This document shows, in pieces, positions 12,701-24,809 of a DNA stretch of 64,000 bases. Position 1 is the stretch's first letter. Each line of letters begins with the position of its first letter. Made by a program: the position numbers and the translations under genes. The notes below the pieces were generated by a model. It was given only the letters and a program-made list of their open reading frames with translations, was not told where the DNA came from and made no database searches. The DNA comes from Vitis vinifera (lineage: Eukaryota > Streptophyta > Magnoliopsida > Vitales > Vitaceae), in NCBI RefSeq assembly GCF_030704535.1, contig NC_081812.1:331501-395500 (forward strand), written 5' to 3'.

Positions 12701-13714
12701 CCAAACATCCTATAGCATGGATGACCCTGAAAACACACTCCGACTAAAATTCTATTCATGGAAACCAGTTAAACCTAACAAAGTGATCGCACAAATAGCA
12801 GTAAAAGATGAGACTTCAAACTAAAAAAGCCCTACTTGAAAAGCACACAAATGCATCATCAATAAGGTTCTTGGAGTTGTTATTATGGATATTATTAATT
12901 TCTAGTAAACCAAACACTAACAACGCATTCAATGAATAGAGAAACAAGTCCATCTTGATTCGGGCTAAGCTAAAAAGGCTTAAATTAGTAATCATTTGGC
13001 AAAGCAAAAAGAACGGAGCGTACTTCGAAACAAGTGATTTTCGAGGCTTCCTCGGAACATAAACTCGTACACAAGCAACCGGTGATCGTCCTCGCAACAA
13101 TACCCTATCAACTTCACCAGATTGGGATGCCTCAGCTGCCCTAAAAAGTTCACCTCCGTCTACAGACGTAAAGACCCAGTAAAAAAATCAGTCAAAGCAC
13201 CAACCCACCAAAGAAAGAAGATAAAAACACAAGCTTACAAGCCATTCTCTATGACCCTGAAATCCCTCCTTGTTCAAAACCTTGACAGCAACGGGGAGGG
13301 ACTTGAGCCCAACCCTAACATTCTCATCAATGTAACCCTTGTACACAGTGCCAAATCCTCCCTCACCGAGAATGTAATCAGAGCGAAAACTCTTGGTAAT
13401 AGTCTCGAGCTCGAACAATGTGAAAGCAATGACATGGGTGTAGAGGAGTGAGTTCTTGCCGGAGTCGTCAAGGTTGCGGGGAGTGGAGTGATGATCGCTC
13501 AGATCTGAGACAGAGCGGCTGTGCTTCTTTCCACAATTGGGAGCAGCATCTTTGACAGACAAGGAAGAGAGGATGTGGAGCTGCTGAACTGCAAAAGGAA
13601 GAGAGTGAGTGATGGGGAAAGGGGGTGAGAAAAGAAAAGTGGGAAATGGGGTAGATCTGGACCTTGAGCGTGAGAAACGACAGGGTTATCCTCAGTGCTG
13701 CCGCAGTTGCCCAT
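9719..13714 (-). CDS. PBL8: Receptor-like cytoplasmic kinase, PBL8/RIPK type (RLCK-VII)
   Basis: Six exons, 13714-13663, 13588-13239, 13159-13024, 11670-11534, 11424-11301 and 10218-9719, join in phase to 432 residues (Arabidopsis PBL8 is about 410). The N-terminus MGNCGS is an N-myristoylation signal with a nearby Cys for palmitoylation, so it should sit on the plasma membrane. A Ser-rich linker (SRSVSDLSD) leads to the kinase domain: Gly loop GEGGFGTV (92-99), VAVK with Lys120, catalytic YRDFKTSN with Asp215, DFG at 233-235, an activation segment with [15 protein letters not shown], and [17 protein letters not shown]. It lacks an ectodomain. 'RDFK' keeps the Arg before Asp, as in this subfamily. 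RLCK-VII kinases relay immune-receptor signals; the exact pathway is inferred by family. Assignment rests on recalled similarity to At5g01020. Confidence 0.93.
11206..11296. repeat. 44-bp tandem duplication next to a splice donor in the kinase gene
   Basis: Copies at 11206-11249 and 11253-11296 ('aagtaatgctgataaat...gaggcc') differ at only a few bases. The right copy abuts the donor of exon 5 on the minus strand (exon ends at 11301). The left copy lies wholly inside the intron. Confidence 0.9.
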
Positions 13715-15792
13715 GGTGGAAGGAGGAGGAGTGGCGGAGGTGGTGGTGGTGGGTGTTGAGATGATCTGGGAACTGTTGAGTGGAGCGTGGGGTGTGTATT
13801 TCTGTCACTGCGAGTTTCATTCTTGGGGTAGTGAGAGTCGTCCCCTCTCTCTACCACCACCCACTTGAACCTTTCCCAGTTTCTATGCCTCTTTCTCTCA
13901 CTTTTTTTAATTTTTATTACTCTACTAAAAACCAAAAAACTCAAAAACTTTTTTAAAAAATATTTGATTTATTCCTAAAATAGACAATAAATAAAATAAC
14001 TCCTTCTATGCTTCATTACTTAAAAAATGGAAGCCTACAAATAAATAAATAATATAGAGTTGGAAAATGCCATTTGGATTTTTCAAAATATAAAGTTGAT
14101 GATGTGCATTGATTATATATTTTAATATTTAAAAATAATAATTATAATTAAATTTCATCCTAAATCCTAAATAGCTTAATATTAAAATATTTAAAGTTAT
14201 CAAGTGGTTGAATCAAAATCTATTCTATTTTTAAAGGGATTGATTTGATCACAAAGGTGGGTGGTCGATGGTCATTTGAGTGTAGGACTAATTGCCCTTT
14301 ATTCAACATCCATGTTTACTTCCCAAGTCGAGAAGTTGCATTTCAATCAAATTCTTCATTTTCTTCTTCTTTCCTTTTCATTTTCACATTGTCTTAAAAA
14401 AAAATTATATATCAAAATAACTCTATTTTAAACTTAAAAATTTAATAATAATCGATTTAACCTTTAATACTATTAAATATTATTTACATTTAAATTTAAT
14501 GAAGGCTAAAATTAAAAAATTCCACTTCAATGAAACTTGGCATATTTTTTTTCATACGTGTAAAAATCAGCTACACTGTTGGACAATGACAACATAATAT
14601 TGGATGATTCCAATAAAGTATAATTAAAAATTGGAAATTCTTTACAATCATACTCCATTCTAATAAAATAAATTAAACACATTATTCATAAAGTAAAATA
14701 AAAAAAAGTGCTTTTGGAGTCAAATAGAAATGAAATCAACCACCATCTTAGGTTTTGGGGTCAACTAGAATACATGGAAAATATATCATCAATTAATTAA
14801 GTTATTATTAAAGTGGTAAAACCATGATATAGATGTGAGGCCACTTTGGGGCTTTCAACTTAGATGATTAACAAAGAATTAAACTTTATCAACAATACAA
14901 TTATGAGTTGAGGGAGTTCATACAAAGTTGAAATATGTTTATTAATCCAAATTAGCCAAATATATGTATATAACAAGTAACAACTAAGTATCAATCCATA
15001 ATGAAAAAGCATCATAATTAGGTCTCATTCCTCGTTCTAGATTTCACCACACATATTTAACCCTTCAAATTGCTTTTTCAAAATGTACCACTATGATACC
15101 TTAGCATATTCCTTTTTTTTTCTTTTTTCTTTTTTAACTTTTGTCCCTTTTTCCTGAAGGGGAAAAAACCCTTTCATCCTATTTTTTTGGCCTTTTGTCT
15201 CCTTAACTTCTTTTTATGGTAAATTAAAAAAACATCATTTTTGTATTCCATTTTTTTTTTCCTTTCCCTGCACTTCCCAGGCACCAAACATTAACCAAGA
15301 TTTCTAATTTTCTAGTGTCTACACAGAGACAGTGAGAACCAACACATCCCCGTCAAACATACAAACTATTTTTCTCAATCCAGTTAAAAAAAATCCACCA
15401 TAAAAACAAATCAACTGATGATCTTCGCATTCGTATAAATAATTGCCGGGAAGTGCATTTAACAAAATTTCATATGGGTCAAATGCCATTCAACTGAGAG
15501 TTCATAATATTAGGAAATAAACTAGATGTAATGACATCAGTATCACTCGACTCACATTCCTCAGGATTTTGTCTTTTAGTTAGAAATGCAACTCACATTC
15601 CTAAGTAGAATGATTACTTGAACTACTCAGTTTCAAGCACTGGAGAAAGGAAGCTCTACCACAGAATGCCCTCTAACACAGGATCTTGTCCTCATCAGTG
15701 AAGCCCTCATTTACTGAAATAGTGAAGTAATGTACTTATTAAATAATAAATCAATCAATTGGAGAAGGGCAAACAATCAAAGACACACCTGT
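13715..15792. promoter_or_regulatory. 5' flank of the PBL8-type gene, then AT-rich spacer
   Basis: About 13,715-13,900 is CT/GA-rich and, read on the minus strand, is the likely leader and promoter of the kinase gene. From about 13,950 to 15,600 the DNA is strongly AT-rich with no coding signal. The genes on both sides are on the minus strand, so the right part also holds the 3' end of UTP11. Confidence 0.4.
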
Positions 15793-17860
15793 TCACCGTT
15801 TTCGTTCAGCCCTCCATTTGTACACTGGTTTTGAGGTTGGACAGGCTATTTCATCTTCACGAAGCTTGCGTTTTCGACCCCTTTTCTGATAAATAAAATA
15901 TTTGTTTTCAGAATTTTTTTATGCATAACCCACAGCATTTAGGAAAACAGTGGAGTTTCAGGAGTTTCAAAATGCAATCACCTGCAGCTCCTTTTGTAAG
16001 GCCATATCCATGTATAGTTTCTCCAAGTCATTTACCCGATTCTTCCTTGTCTCTAGCTCTCTGTAGGAAGCAGAAGTTTTCCTGCACATGGAAGATATAT
16101 GACCTAAGCAAATGGTGCCAGGCTGAACCTAGAACTTTGTTAATAGTCAATTATTGACTTTATAAGATGATGAAGACTCTATAAATCAGCATCCAATCAC
16201 CATTGAAAGATTGATGTTTTTTTTTTTCACCTTTTAATATGATTAGGAACATCATCCAGAGAAGGCAAATTTCCGCCTCTTGAAGACTGTGCCTGTATTT
16301 CTCTGGCCTCTTCCCTGGAAAAAGGTGAAAGGAAATGATTTTAAACAGCATCCAAAACATGTCATAATAAGGGGAAAAATTGCAAACTACATAACACAAC
16401 ATAATGTTCATTTTTAAAGAAAAGCTCATAATGACAAGTGGTTGGATACACTAAAAGACAATTTTCCAGATTCTTAAGAATTAATCAGATGAGATCAAGT
16501 GATCTTTCAACAAAATCACACCATCACTATTCACAAATGATGCGAAGAAGAGGCCAAATAAACATGAGATTTCTGCAACTATGTAGTCCTGGAAACGCAG
16601 CCTCTTGAAATTTTCTGAAGGCAGCAACAAATAATTGGTGGATAATACAAACAGTTGATCCTTACTTGGTCCATGCAGTTAAAGATTTTTCGATATGGTT
16701 ACTCATCCTTTCAGGCATGGATTTATTCTTCTAGTGATGCAATCAATTCAAGAAATAAACAAGTTTTCTTGACTAGTTAAGATGAGCTGACAATTCAGAT
16801 GGTCTATAACATGTTTATGCTTCATATGAATGCTGAAAATGCAGAGAGGCAAAGGAAACTTGGGAATCCTGAAACAGTCATTCTGACCCCGAACTGCTGT
16901 TTGATTTCAAATTCTCGATTTGAAAGGTACAAGTACAAGTTGAAACTATGTTAGTAACATCTGCAGAAAATATGATGGGCTTAAATTAAAATTTCAGGAA
17001 GAACAAACCTGTCTTCTGCATAGTAAACATGTCTGTTTGTTGGCTGATTATCAAGAGAGTGCAGCATAGCAGTTAGCTTCTCAATTTTCTGCAGCAAAAG
17101 TTGGGGATTCATAAGCAACAGCGCCCAAAACAAAAATGACAGAAGAGTAGTGAGCCTTTTAATAAAGGCCTAAAACTATTGCATAACGCCTATTAACCTT
17201 TTTTTCACTTTGCACTTTCTGAAGGACATATCCCATGTCTTGGGTCTTCATTAGCATGAGTTCTTCTGGGCTGTATTTATTTGCTTGACTCCTATAGTAA
17301 ATGCTAACAAGTCAGTTTTATGTAGTCAGGCAAGAAGAAAAATCTACAGAAACAAGAGGTGTGATTAATATGTTTACTCTGGTCTATGGACTCCATCAAC
17401 AGTTCTTGTTTTAATCATCTTAAAATAAAATTCATCCGGGTTCCTGAATGCTGCCTTCTCTTTGAGTTTCTATTAAAAAAGAAAAAAAAATGTGAATAAA
17501 ACAGCATATATTAGCATCAATTACATTTCAGAGTTCAATAACCACTAACAACAAAGAACCAAAACACAAAAGGCTAAGTTACAATGAACATCAAGAGATG
17601 GGTAAAGGTAGGTCCCAAAGAATTACCTGCAGCGCCTCCTCTTTTTTGTGGAATGCTTGTGCGCGCACAACATAGTCCTTGTGTTTCTCAAGGAGCCCAA
17701 ACTTTTTCCTCAAATGCCTGCAATGATATACATCATAAAAATATCATCATAAATGAAGCACTAAACATTATAGTTAAAGGAATAGCAAGACGTGTGGCAC
17801 TCACGGCTGAGCTCTTTCCTTGTAAGCCCGTCTACTGATGGCATTCCTGAAGGATGACAT
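15793..17860 (-). CDS. UTP11: U3 snoRNA-associated protein 11 (UTP11), SSU processome
   Basis: Eight exons close in phase to 229 residues: 17860-17805, 17717-17627, 17469-17378, 17291-17198, 17088-17009, 16314-16231, 16081-15982 and 15885-15793. Arabidopsis UTP11 has about 228. The start MSSFRNAISRRAYKERAQP is the family's conserved N-terminus. Next come 'KFGLLEKHKDYVVRA', 'RNPDEFYFKMI', 'TVDGVHRPE', 'LMLMKTQDMGYVLQ', 'NRHVYYAEDREEAREI' and a basic tail with KRGRKRKL. UTP11 is a nucleolar component of the U3 small-subunit processome that acts in early 18S rRNA processing. The highly charged sequence fits an RNA- and protein-bridging extended protein. Splice borders are all GT-AG. All exons are 56-100 bp. 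Confidence 0.95.
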
Positions 17861-20800
17861 ACTCGAAAAATGCCAAAGCAATCACTGGTGAAGAGAGTTA
17901 TCAATTAAAAGAAGTTTCTAGATTTCTGCAAAAGCAAAAACCAAGAGATTCAAGTTAAGCCTTTGGAGAGGCATAACCCACATAACCAAAAGCATGAACA
18001 AATAGAAAAGAATTTAAAGCGCAAATACACCACGAAGAATACAAGATACAAGTTCTTCACCAAAGCTCAATGCAAGTTGAGGTTGGTTGACGTTTTTGGA
18101 CCCAACACCAATCTGATTCATCAAAAAACTATCTAAACCTACCCATGATAACTAATTAACCAAATATCCATACAAAAACTCCAATACTTTATGGAAACAG
18201 AGTAAATTTACCAAAAAAATTTATCTGATATGTAATATTAAGGAAGCAAGAATTGCATATAGAGAAGGAATTTATGTTGTATCATTTTCAATTCCAGAGG
18301 TAGTTTTTGGAAATTTTGTGGAATAATTATAGTTTGAATTATCTAATTTTTGAACTTTTATTTGGATTTTAATTTAAGCATTCTTTTAAAATTTTTATTT
18401 TCAGGCACTTGGGTTGTTGTAATTTGAGACATGAAAAGAGCATTGTGATCATTATTTTGTATGGTTCTCATTGCTGCTGCTGGATTTTTTACTTTCTTTG
18501 TAAAGTTTGTTCAATATCTAGGTCCAAGCCTTCAATGAGAACAAAAAAATCCTTAACCCAGTGAGGAAGTTGAAGTTCCCAGGCTAAAAGTAACTAGGAG
18601 AAATAGGGGAGCCACCATATAAAATGCACACAACATTGAATCTAGAGGTTATCCACCAAGTCCAAATTCAAGTTGCCCGCGATGCAGTGATTAAAAATAT
18701 TGCATGTTCTAGGTTATAAAGGGATCTACAATTAGAAGCTAATCCATACACCAAACCTTAACCCCAAAGAAATTCCATTCAAATCACTACCTGAACCAAG
18801 TATAAGGACAAAAGTTTTTAGCTAAAAAACAACAAGATAAAGATACAGCCTGTAAATGAAAGATACACCAGAGTTTCATAAAGTTGAGCAACCATCAGTA
18901 GACCCAACCACCCAACTATGTCCCACCAGCATATAGGAAAATTGATGTGTTGCCAAAGCCAAGAAAAACTAAAACTGCACCACAAATCAAACCAAAATCT
19001 GACATAACCACCATTATAAATGCATTTTTCACTCCCAATAGACATAATTCTTCTGGGCACCATATGGGGAGTGGAGTACATGGCAAGTTTGTAAACACAA
19101 CATTCAAAAATGCTTGCTATGACTTTGCAATCAAAATATTCATACATCAATTTCAAGAAAAAAGTAAAACCATATTAGTGAAAAAAAATAATCGGTCTTT
19201 GATCATGTCTTCTAGTACGAAAGAAAAGGAAAAAAAATGGCAATTTTTCTTCTGCATTAATAACAAAACAAAAATAACAATAACACATCCTCCCTAGATT
19301 CGAAGTTGGGACAAATGAAATTTCAACAACAAAGTAACTGTGTCTCCACTTGCATCACAACATTAGTCAATTACCCACTCCAACAATCAATTCCAACCAA
19401 TTGCATTGTGCAACTATCACAAGAAATCACAAAGAAAAAAAAAAGAACCAAATCCAAAACCCAACTATCTTCCCCCAAACCATCAAAAACCTAAATAAAA
19501 GCAACTCCCAAATCTCCAGCATCAGCCCATAGTTTGGGTCCAAGTAGCAGCGGATCAAACAAAGATCCCTAGTTTTAATTTTTTCCAGCAACCAAAAGAA
19601 AAAATGCAAGGAAAAATTCTTAAATCTTTCCCGGCAACCAAATCAGAGATGGAAATAAAAAATAATTCAAGCAAAACTCAACATACTCTAAACCAATTTA
19701 GAAAACCTAAGACTAAAACTAAGATTGACCTGACCTTGGATGATGAGAAAGATCATGGGCACATGAGAGATATGGAGAGAAAATAAGAGATTTGCAGTTG
19801 AATAGGAAAAAAGGTTTAGGGTTTTTTATTAGTAGAGAAAGAAAGTGTTTGGGTACTGTTTTCTAGCTATCCTAAAGAGGATGGTTCACCCCCATCGCAG
19901 GTTTGCCCCAAATTTAAATCATGATAAGGTAAAAGAATGTAATAGATATTTGGGTTAATTTCACTCCCTTCCCTTAAGGTTTGGGCTAAATACACCTAGT
20001 CACCATTTAGTTTGAAATTTCATCAAATACCTCACTTACTTTGAATCAAAGGGAAGGTGACAAAAATTAACAAATAATGGATTTACAAATAATGGATATC
20101 CAAATCAGTGGCCTTCTTTGATTCTTGTGATTTAAGAACTGAAACCTACTTAAAAATTGAACCAATCATATCAGTAATTCAAGATGACACCTTCTGCAAA
20201 GTCCTCTCCTTCTCAAACTCCTTTCAAGAATTAGTAAATTTGTTCTAACACTTCCTCATCCAGGTGAGAAATTCTCCAGGGTTATTCAATAATTAAAAAG
20301 GGCTTTGGCATAATGAGAAAAATGGTACCCCGATAATAATTTGGCATTTTCCAAGTAGTACAGAATGAAATCCTAGAATTCAAAATTTTCAACAATAGCA
20401 TTGACAGGTTAAAAACATTCAGACAAAAACCCTAGGCCTCTATTTGGTTTCCCAGAAAATAGGGCAAAAAAAGAAAACAACATCTTCATTCCTATGTTAT
20501 TTCTCATATTTTGCTTCAAAAAAGAAAAAAGGCCCTCAGCAGACTGAAATCGAAGTAAGGCGGCATTTTTCTGTATTCCCGAATCCTTCAAATGGTGAAA
20601 ATTTTAGTTACGTTTTTTATATTTTGACTCTATCCAAACTAAATCTATTTTTATACAATATAACATTCCCAAATAGCAAAGACAGTTAATCTAACAGAAA
20701 TATCAGTGCCATAAACCAAACTGGCAATAGTTCCACAGTTGTTCAAAGAAAAACCCTAGAATTCAGAACTTTCAGCAATAGCATTACTAATTTGTAAAGC

Positions 20801-21300
20801 ACTCAAGGGTGAAATCTGACCCTTTGTTTGGGTTACCAAGAAAATGAAGGAAAAATAAAAGAAAACCATATTTTGATTACTAAGTCATCTGTCCCACTCT
20901 TTTGCTGCCAAAAATCCAGAACAAACAAAAATAAAAATTAAAAATTAAAAACCTCAGATCAAAAAGGCCAGAGATTCATATGAGTTTTAGGTAAAGTACA
21001 ATTCTCTGTATTCTGCATATCTAGATGGTGGAAAATTTACGATTCAAATTTTTCTTTCCTCCTCTCACTAGTTTCTCAGCATCCAAACGATTATATCTAA
21101 TCTAGAAGTCGATTGATTGAATTGAGATTTGAGAATAGAGATCGGAACAACACCTTGGATGTCGGAGATCGACCGAAACAAAGCGTTTTGGAGAAGGAAT
21201 GACTGAATGCTGCTGCAAGCAAGCCCTAAAGCGGTGTACAACGCGATTCATTTCAGTTTGGTGACAGTGGTTGGAGTCTAGGCCGGCCCAATTTTTAACT
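17861..21300 (-). promoter_or_regulatory. Probable spliced 5' leader and promoter region of UTP11
   Basis: A good acceptor (tgcttttgcag, minus strand, near 17,932) lies about 70 bp before the ATG, so the leader probably contains an intron. Two candidate first exons end in the same context 'catccaag/gt': one near 19,738-19,830 preceded by a telo-box, the other near 21,160-21,260 preceded by a TGGGCC site II element (about 21,285). Telo-box and site II motifs are typical of plant ribosome-biogenesis promoters. Two diverged copies of a roughly 380-bp segment (starting near 20,370 and 20,750, sharing 'cctagaattcaaaattttc') lie in between. Which leader is used cannot be told from sequence. Confidence 0.5.
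19817..19824 (-). promoter_or_regulatory. Telo-box (AAACCCTA)
   Basis: The minus strand reads aaaccctaaacc just upstream of a candidate first exon of UTP11. In plants this box is enriched in promoters of ribosomal-protein and ribosome-biogenesis genes. Function here is inferred from position and neighbour. Confidence 0.5.
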
Positions 21301-21617
21301 ATTGGGTTTTTCGGATAGTTTATTTCCAATGAAAACCAATTCACTTCTAATCGGGTTTTAAGTCGGATTTGGGTTTTACAAATTTGATAAATAATTAATT
21401 TTTTGTAATTTATAAAACTTATATTTGTTAATATATTAATTCTATAATTAATGAATTAAGAATATCTTAAAATAATTTAAATTGATAATCTAATAAATTT
21501 ATTCTATTTTATTTATAGCACCAACATCTTTATAGCACTAATAGTTTCTTTATAAATATATTTTCGATTGATTGAATTGAGATTTGAGAATAGAGATCAG
21601 AACAACACCTTGGATGT
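21109..21617. repeat. 54-bp near-identical direct repeat, 455 bp apart
   Basis: 21109-21162 and 21564-21617 ('tcgattgattgaattgag...ccttggatgt') match with a single visible difference. The first copy contains the donor side of a candidate UTP11 first exon. The copies enclose about 400 bp with that exon and an AT-rich stretch. Confidence 0.9.
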
Positions 21618-22641
21618 TTCTACAAATATGGATAATTAAAAAACAAGGTGAAAATTAGGAAGAAACCTGTTGTAGGTTAATGACTGGGTATATGTGTGTG
21701 ATTGGAGAGAGGGGAAAGTGGAAGGGGGCAGGCTCTGCTCTGTTGACAGTGCCACAGAACCAAAAATTGGGCATTAAGGCCAAACCCTATTGAGTTTTGA
21801 GACAGCTTGGATTCAATAACAAGCTCCAAAATTTTCAAACTCCAGGTTTCAAATAAATAAAATACAAATTTCAAAATAACATAAATGTGGCAGTGAAAAA
21901 AAAAAGCAAAAAGATTTCCCAATCATGTGAAAATGAGAATGTATTTTTCATCATGTATACCCTAAAGAACCTGTTTATTTAGGAAACAAGAAGCAATCAA
22001 ACACTTGAAAATTCTCATCACATATTCCCTGCTCTTTCCACTCGGAACATAAGTTCTGATTCCCTGACCATTTACAACAAAGAGAAAATAAAATCCGGGT
22101 CTCCAGGAACACGGGCAAGATTATTTCCTATAGGTAGGTATCCACAAGGTGTAAGAACTCTCATGGGCGTCCTAACAAACAGTTTGAGCGCAAATGCTCT
22201 ACCCAACAAACAATAATATGAAATCAATAAGATTAAACCCAAAATTTTCTTATAGTTTCCTTTAGGTTTCAACAATCAAACAAACCATAAAATCCTAATA
22301 ACCTAACAAACCACAAAAATCACAACAGTCAAACAAACCACAAAATCCTAATAACAATGAGACAACAACCATATCAAACGGGCTCTAAATAATGAGATAT
22401 CACCAAACAAAGTTTTTCTTCCTTAAAAATGAAACGGACCTGCAACACGTGAACTCAAAAACCCTAAACAGAGCACTTGCATATGTGAACCAGAATAGAG
22501 AATGAGAGTTTTAGAGAGAGAAGTACTGGGAAATGAGACTCGAATGCTCTATTGAAATCCTAAAACCCAAAACCCTAACTAACATTTCAAGACAATCAGA
22601 CATTAAAAAAAACAAAAAAAAACAAAAAAAAGCAGAGGGTT
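21618..22641. other. Intergenic DNA left of the inverted-repeat transposon
   Basis: No gene recognised. A short direct repeat ('cacaacagtcaaacaaaccacaaaatcctaataac' type, at about 22,270 and 22,320) and poly-A tracts near 22,605-22,632 are present. The latter directly abut the left end of the transposon. Confidence 0.5.
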
Positions 22642-22773
22642 ACCAATTTGGACTTAATAGCTTTTTAGGAACCCAACTCTCCGTAATCCAAAATATATCC
22701 ACTGTTGGCCAAAAAAATATCCTTTCTATGCACTCTCCACTGTTTATAAATTCATTTCCAGAATTACCCCTTC

Positions 22774-22889
22774 AGCCTCCCATGTCAGCAGCCATCTTCC
22801 TCTCCATGTCACTACGGGGAGTTATGCTTTTAGCCTCCCATGTCAGCAGCCATCTTCCTCTCCATGTCACCACGGGAAGTTATGCTTTT
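22774..22889. repeat. 58-bp tandem duplication at the inner edge of the left TIR
   Basis: 22774-22831 and 22832-22889 ('agcctcccatgtcagcagcc...gctttta') are nearly identical. The right TIR has only one equivalent unit, so the duplication arose in the left arm after the element formed. Confidence 0.9.
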
Positions 22890-23235
22890 AAGCACCCATG
22901 GTTATCATACCTGTACGAGCCTATATCATCTTGAACAACCTCAAGATTTCTTGGTGGAGAAGACTACATGCTGCAAGTGCCCTCGTATGCTTGGATTTGG
23001 GTGTCTTGGTGAGAGGGAAAGAACCCTGGTTGATTCTTGATTGAAATGGGTAATATCTAGGGAAAGTGATCTTCAATGGCGGGTTCACCCCTTAACATGC
23101 CTGCACAATGCATTGGAAGGTGTGTTGGTTTTGTTGGTGAAATCTATCTTTTCTCCCCCCTTCTTGAGTTGTACTGCAATTATAAATTGGGAAAAACTAA
23201 CAAAGAGAGATTCTAAGATGCTCAACCATAAAGGA

Positions 23236-23622
23236 CCCTAGGTACTACCTTAAGGTAACCTCTCCTAAGCCTCGGGTTTTCCTTTGTGACCCTTACACCA
23301 TCCCATCATGTGGTTCTCTTCAGTGTTGAAATGATCCACCAATGGTTTCTCGGGACTGTAACTTAGGTACTACCTTAAGAGCCCTTAGGTACTACCTTAG
23401 TAGCCTTAAGGTACTACCTTAAGGGACCCTAGGTACTACCTTAAGTTAAACTTGAACTCAACCTCTCACAAGCATCGGGTCTTCCTTGGTGACCCTTAGA
23501 CCATCCAATTATGTGGTTCTCTTCATCCTTCAAGTGCTCCACCAATGGTTTCTTGGGACTTTAGCTTAGGTACTACCTTAAGGGCCCTTAGGTACTACCT
23601 TAGTGGCCTTAAGGTACTACCT
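23236..23622. repeat. Near-palindromic 22-bp array in two longer copies
   Basis: The core 'ggtactacct' occurs at 23241, 23366, 23388, 23410, 23432, 23569, 23591 and 23612. Within clusters the spacing is 21-22 bp, and the clusters repeat with a 203-bp period together with a spacer ('ccaccaatggtttct', 'gacccttagaccatcc'). At 23405-23423 the unit CTTAAGGTACTACCTTAAG has perfect 9-bp inverted arms around one base. The array lies inside the transposon. Confidence 0.9.
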
Positions 23623-24041
23623 AATCAACTCAAAGAGGAAAAAATAATACCCAACCTGAAAAACTGCCTTGGTCAACCTTTTGACTTCTGCTATATCCAC
23701 TGTGTTCTTCCTTTGCATTCTATGTTGGGCATGCCCTTGCTGGTCTGGGACAGACCCATGTGAAAGGAGACAACATAAACATGGCACTGGCAGAATTGAA
23801 GAGCAAAAATTAATAGGATAAAAGAATTATAGCTCCTGACCTATGATCTGGGTATATTTGATAGTAGTTCAATCATTTGAAAAAAAACAAATGGCTTATA
23901 ATTTAACTCATTGAAGATTTTTTTTTTTTTCATGATCCTTCCAGATACAGTAAACATTATAGCTCATTCCCAAATTGTAATGGAGAAATAATTTATTTTC
24001 TTCATATATGTTTTTTTTTTCCTTTTTATTCCATTTTCCAG

Positions 24042-24371
24042 GTAATTGGATCTATCACTGGGGTTAGGCTCCTCATTGACACCTTTCCTGAAGTGGGATT
24101 TGGGCCATGTTTGACTGTTGACATCCATCATGGTGCACTGACAGAAGGGTTTCTGACATTTTCAATTGTTATGATCTCGGTGACTAAATCTTTTTGGCCT
24201 TATGTAGGTAATGGGATGGGCTTATGCTCACGGGGATCATATAACCAGGGAGCATATACTTGTTTACTGGCTTGCCCCAATGGAGGCACTCTACTGGCAG
24301 TCTGGACATTCCAGTTGCTGGTTCAGCCACACAAGGAGGAGAAAGAAAAAATGAAGGCTAAATCAGAGTAA
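24042..24371 (+). pseudogene. Captured fragment of a SIP1 aquaporin gene
   Basis: After an intron-like pyrimidine tract and acceptor (ccattttccag) the + strand encodes VIGSITGVRLLIDTF, then a segment with GPCLTVDIHHGALTE and FLTFSIVMIS, the middle part of a small basic intrinsic protein. The segment for the fifth membrane helix and second NPA box is missing. From 24,208 the C-terminal exon follows: VMGWAYAHGDHITREHILVY, then, after a one-base frame change near 24,288, LLAVWTFQLLVQP and a Lys-rich tail ending KAKSE and a stop. SIP1 proteins are intracellular (ER) water channels. This piece cannot make a channel. Retained intron sequence shows DNA-level capture rather than a processed copy. Identification is from recalled SIP1 family motifs. 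Confidence 0.8.
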
Positions 24372-24809
24372 CAGCCCTTCATTTGTTCTGTTTTTAGCTG
24401 GCTAATCTCACTTCTAAGCATTAGGGAACGTAAATATAACTAAACCTATCTGTAAGTATTGATCATTGTATCTACTGTGTTCAATCTGTTCCTTTTTCTC
24501 TTGTCAATGTTCATTTGTCAAGGTTGAGTAGGTCTTGGTTGAGCTGTGCAGTTGGTTTTTAGGAACATTTAGATGGTTATGCTTTTAGACTCTGGTTACC
24601 TCCTTTTAGTTTGATCCAAGGCCCATAGCCCAATCCGAATGATTGATATGTTTGCAAAAAACAACAAAAGGCAGAGCTCCGTCAAGCCTGCAGAATCTGA
24701 GTGGTTGGGAGTGGGATGGGACTTGGGAGACACCCATCTAATATATAGGGAAAGTTGTGTTTTTTCCCTCCCCCTGTTTTATGGATCTGTTCTAGGGGCC
24801 ATTAAAATT

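Noticed and set aside
13468-13944. 158-codon minus-strand frame at the kinase 5' end
   Set aside because: It runs through leader, exon 1 and intron in the wrong frame and is low complexity (Pro/Ser-rich). The MGNCGS start at 13714 fits the family.
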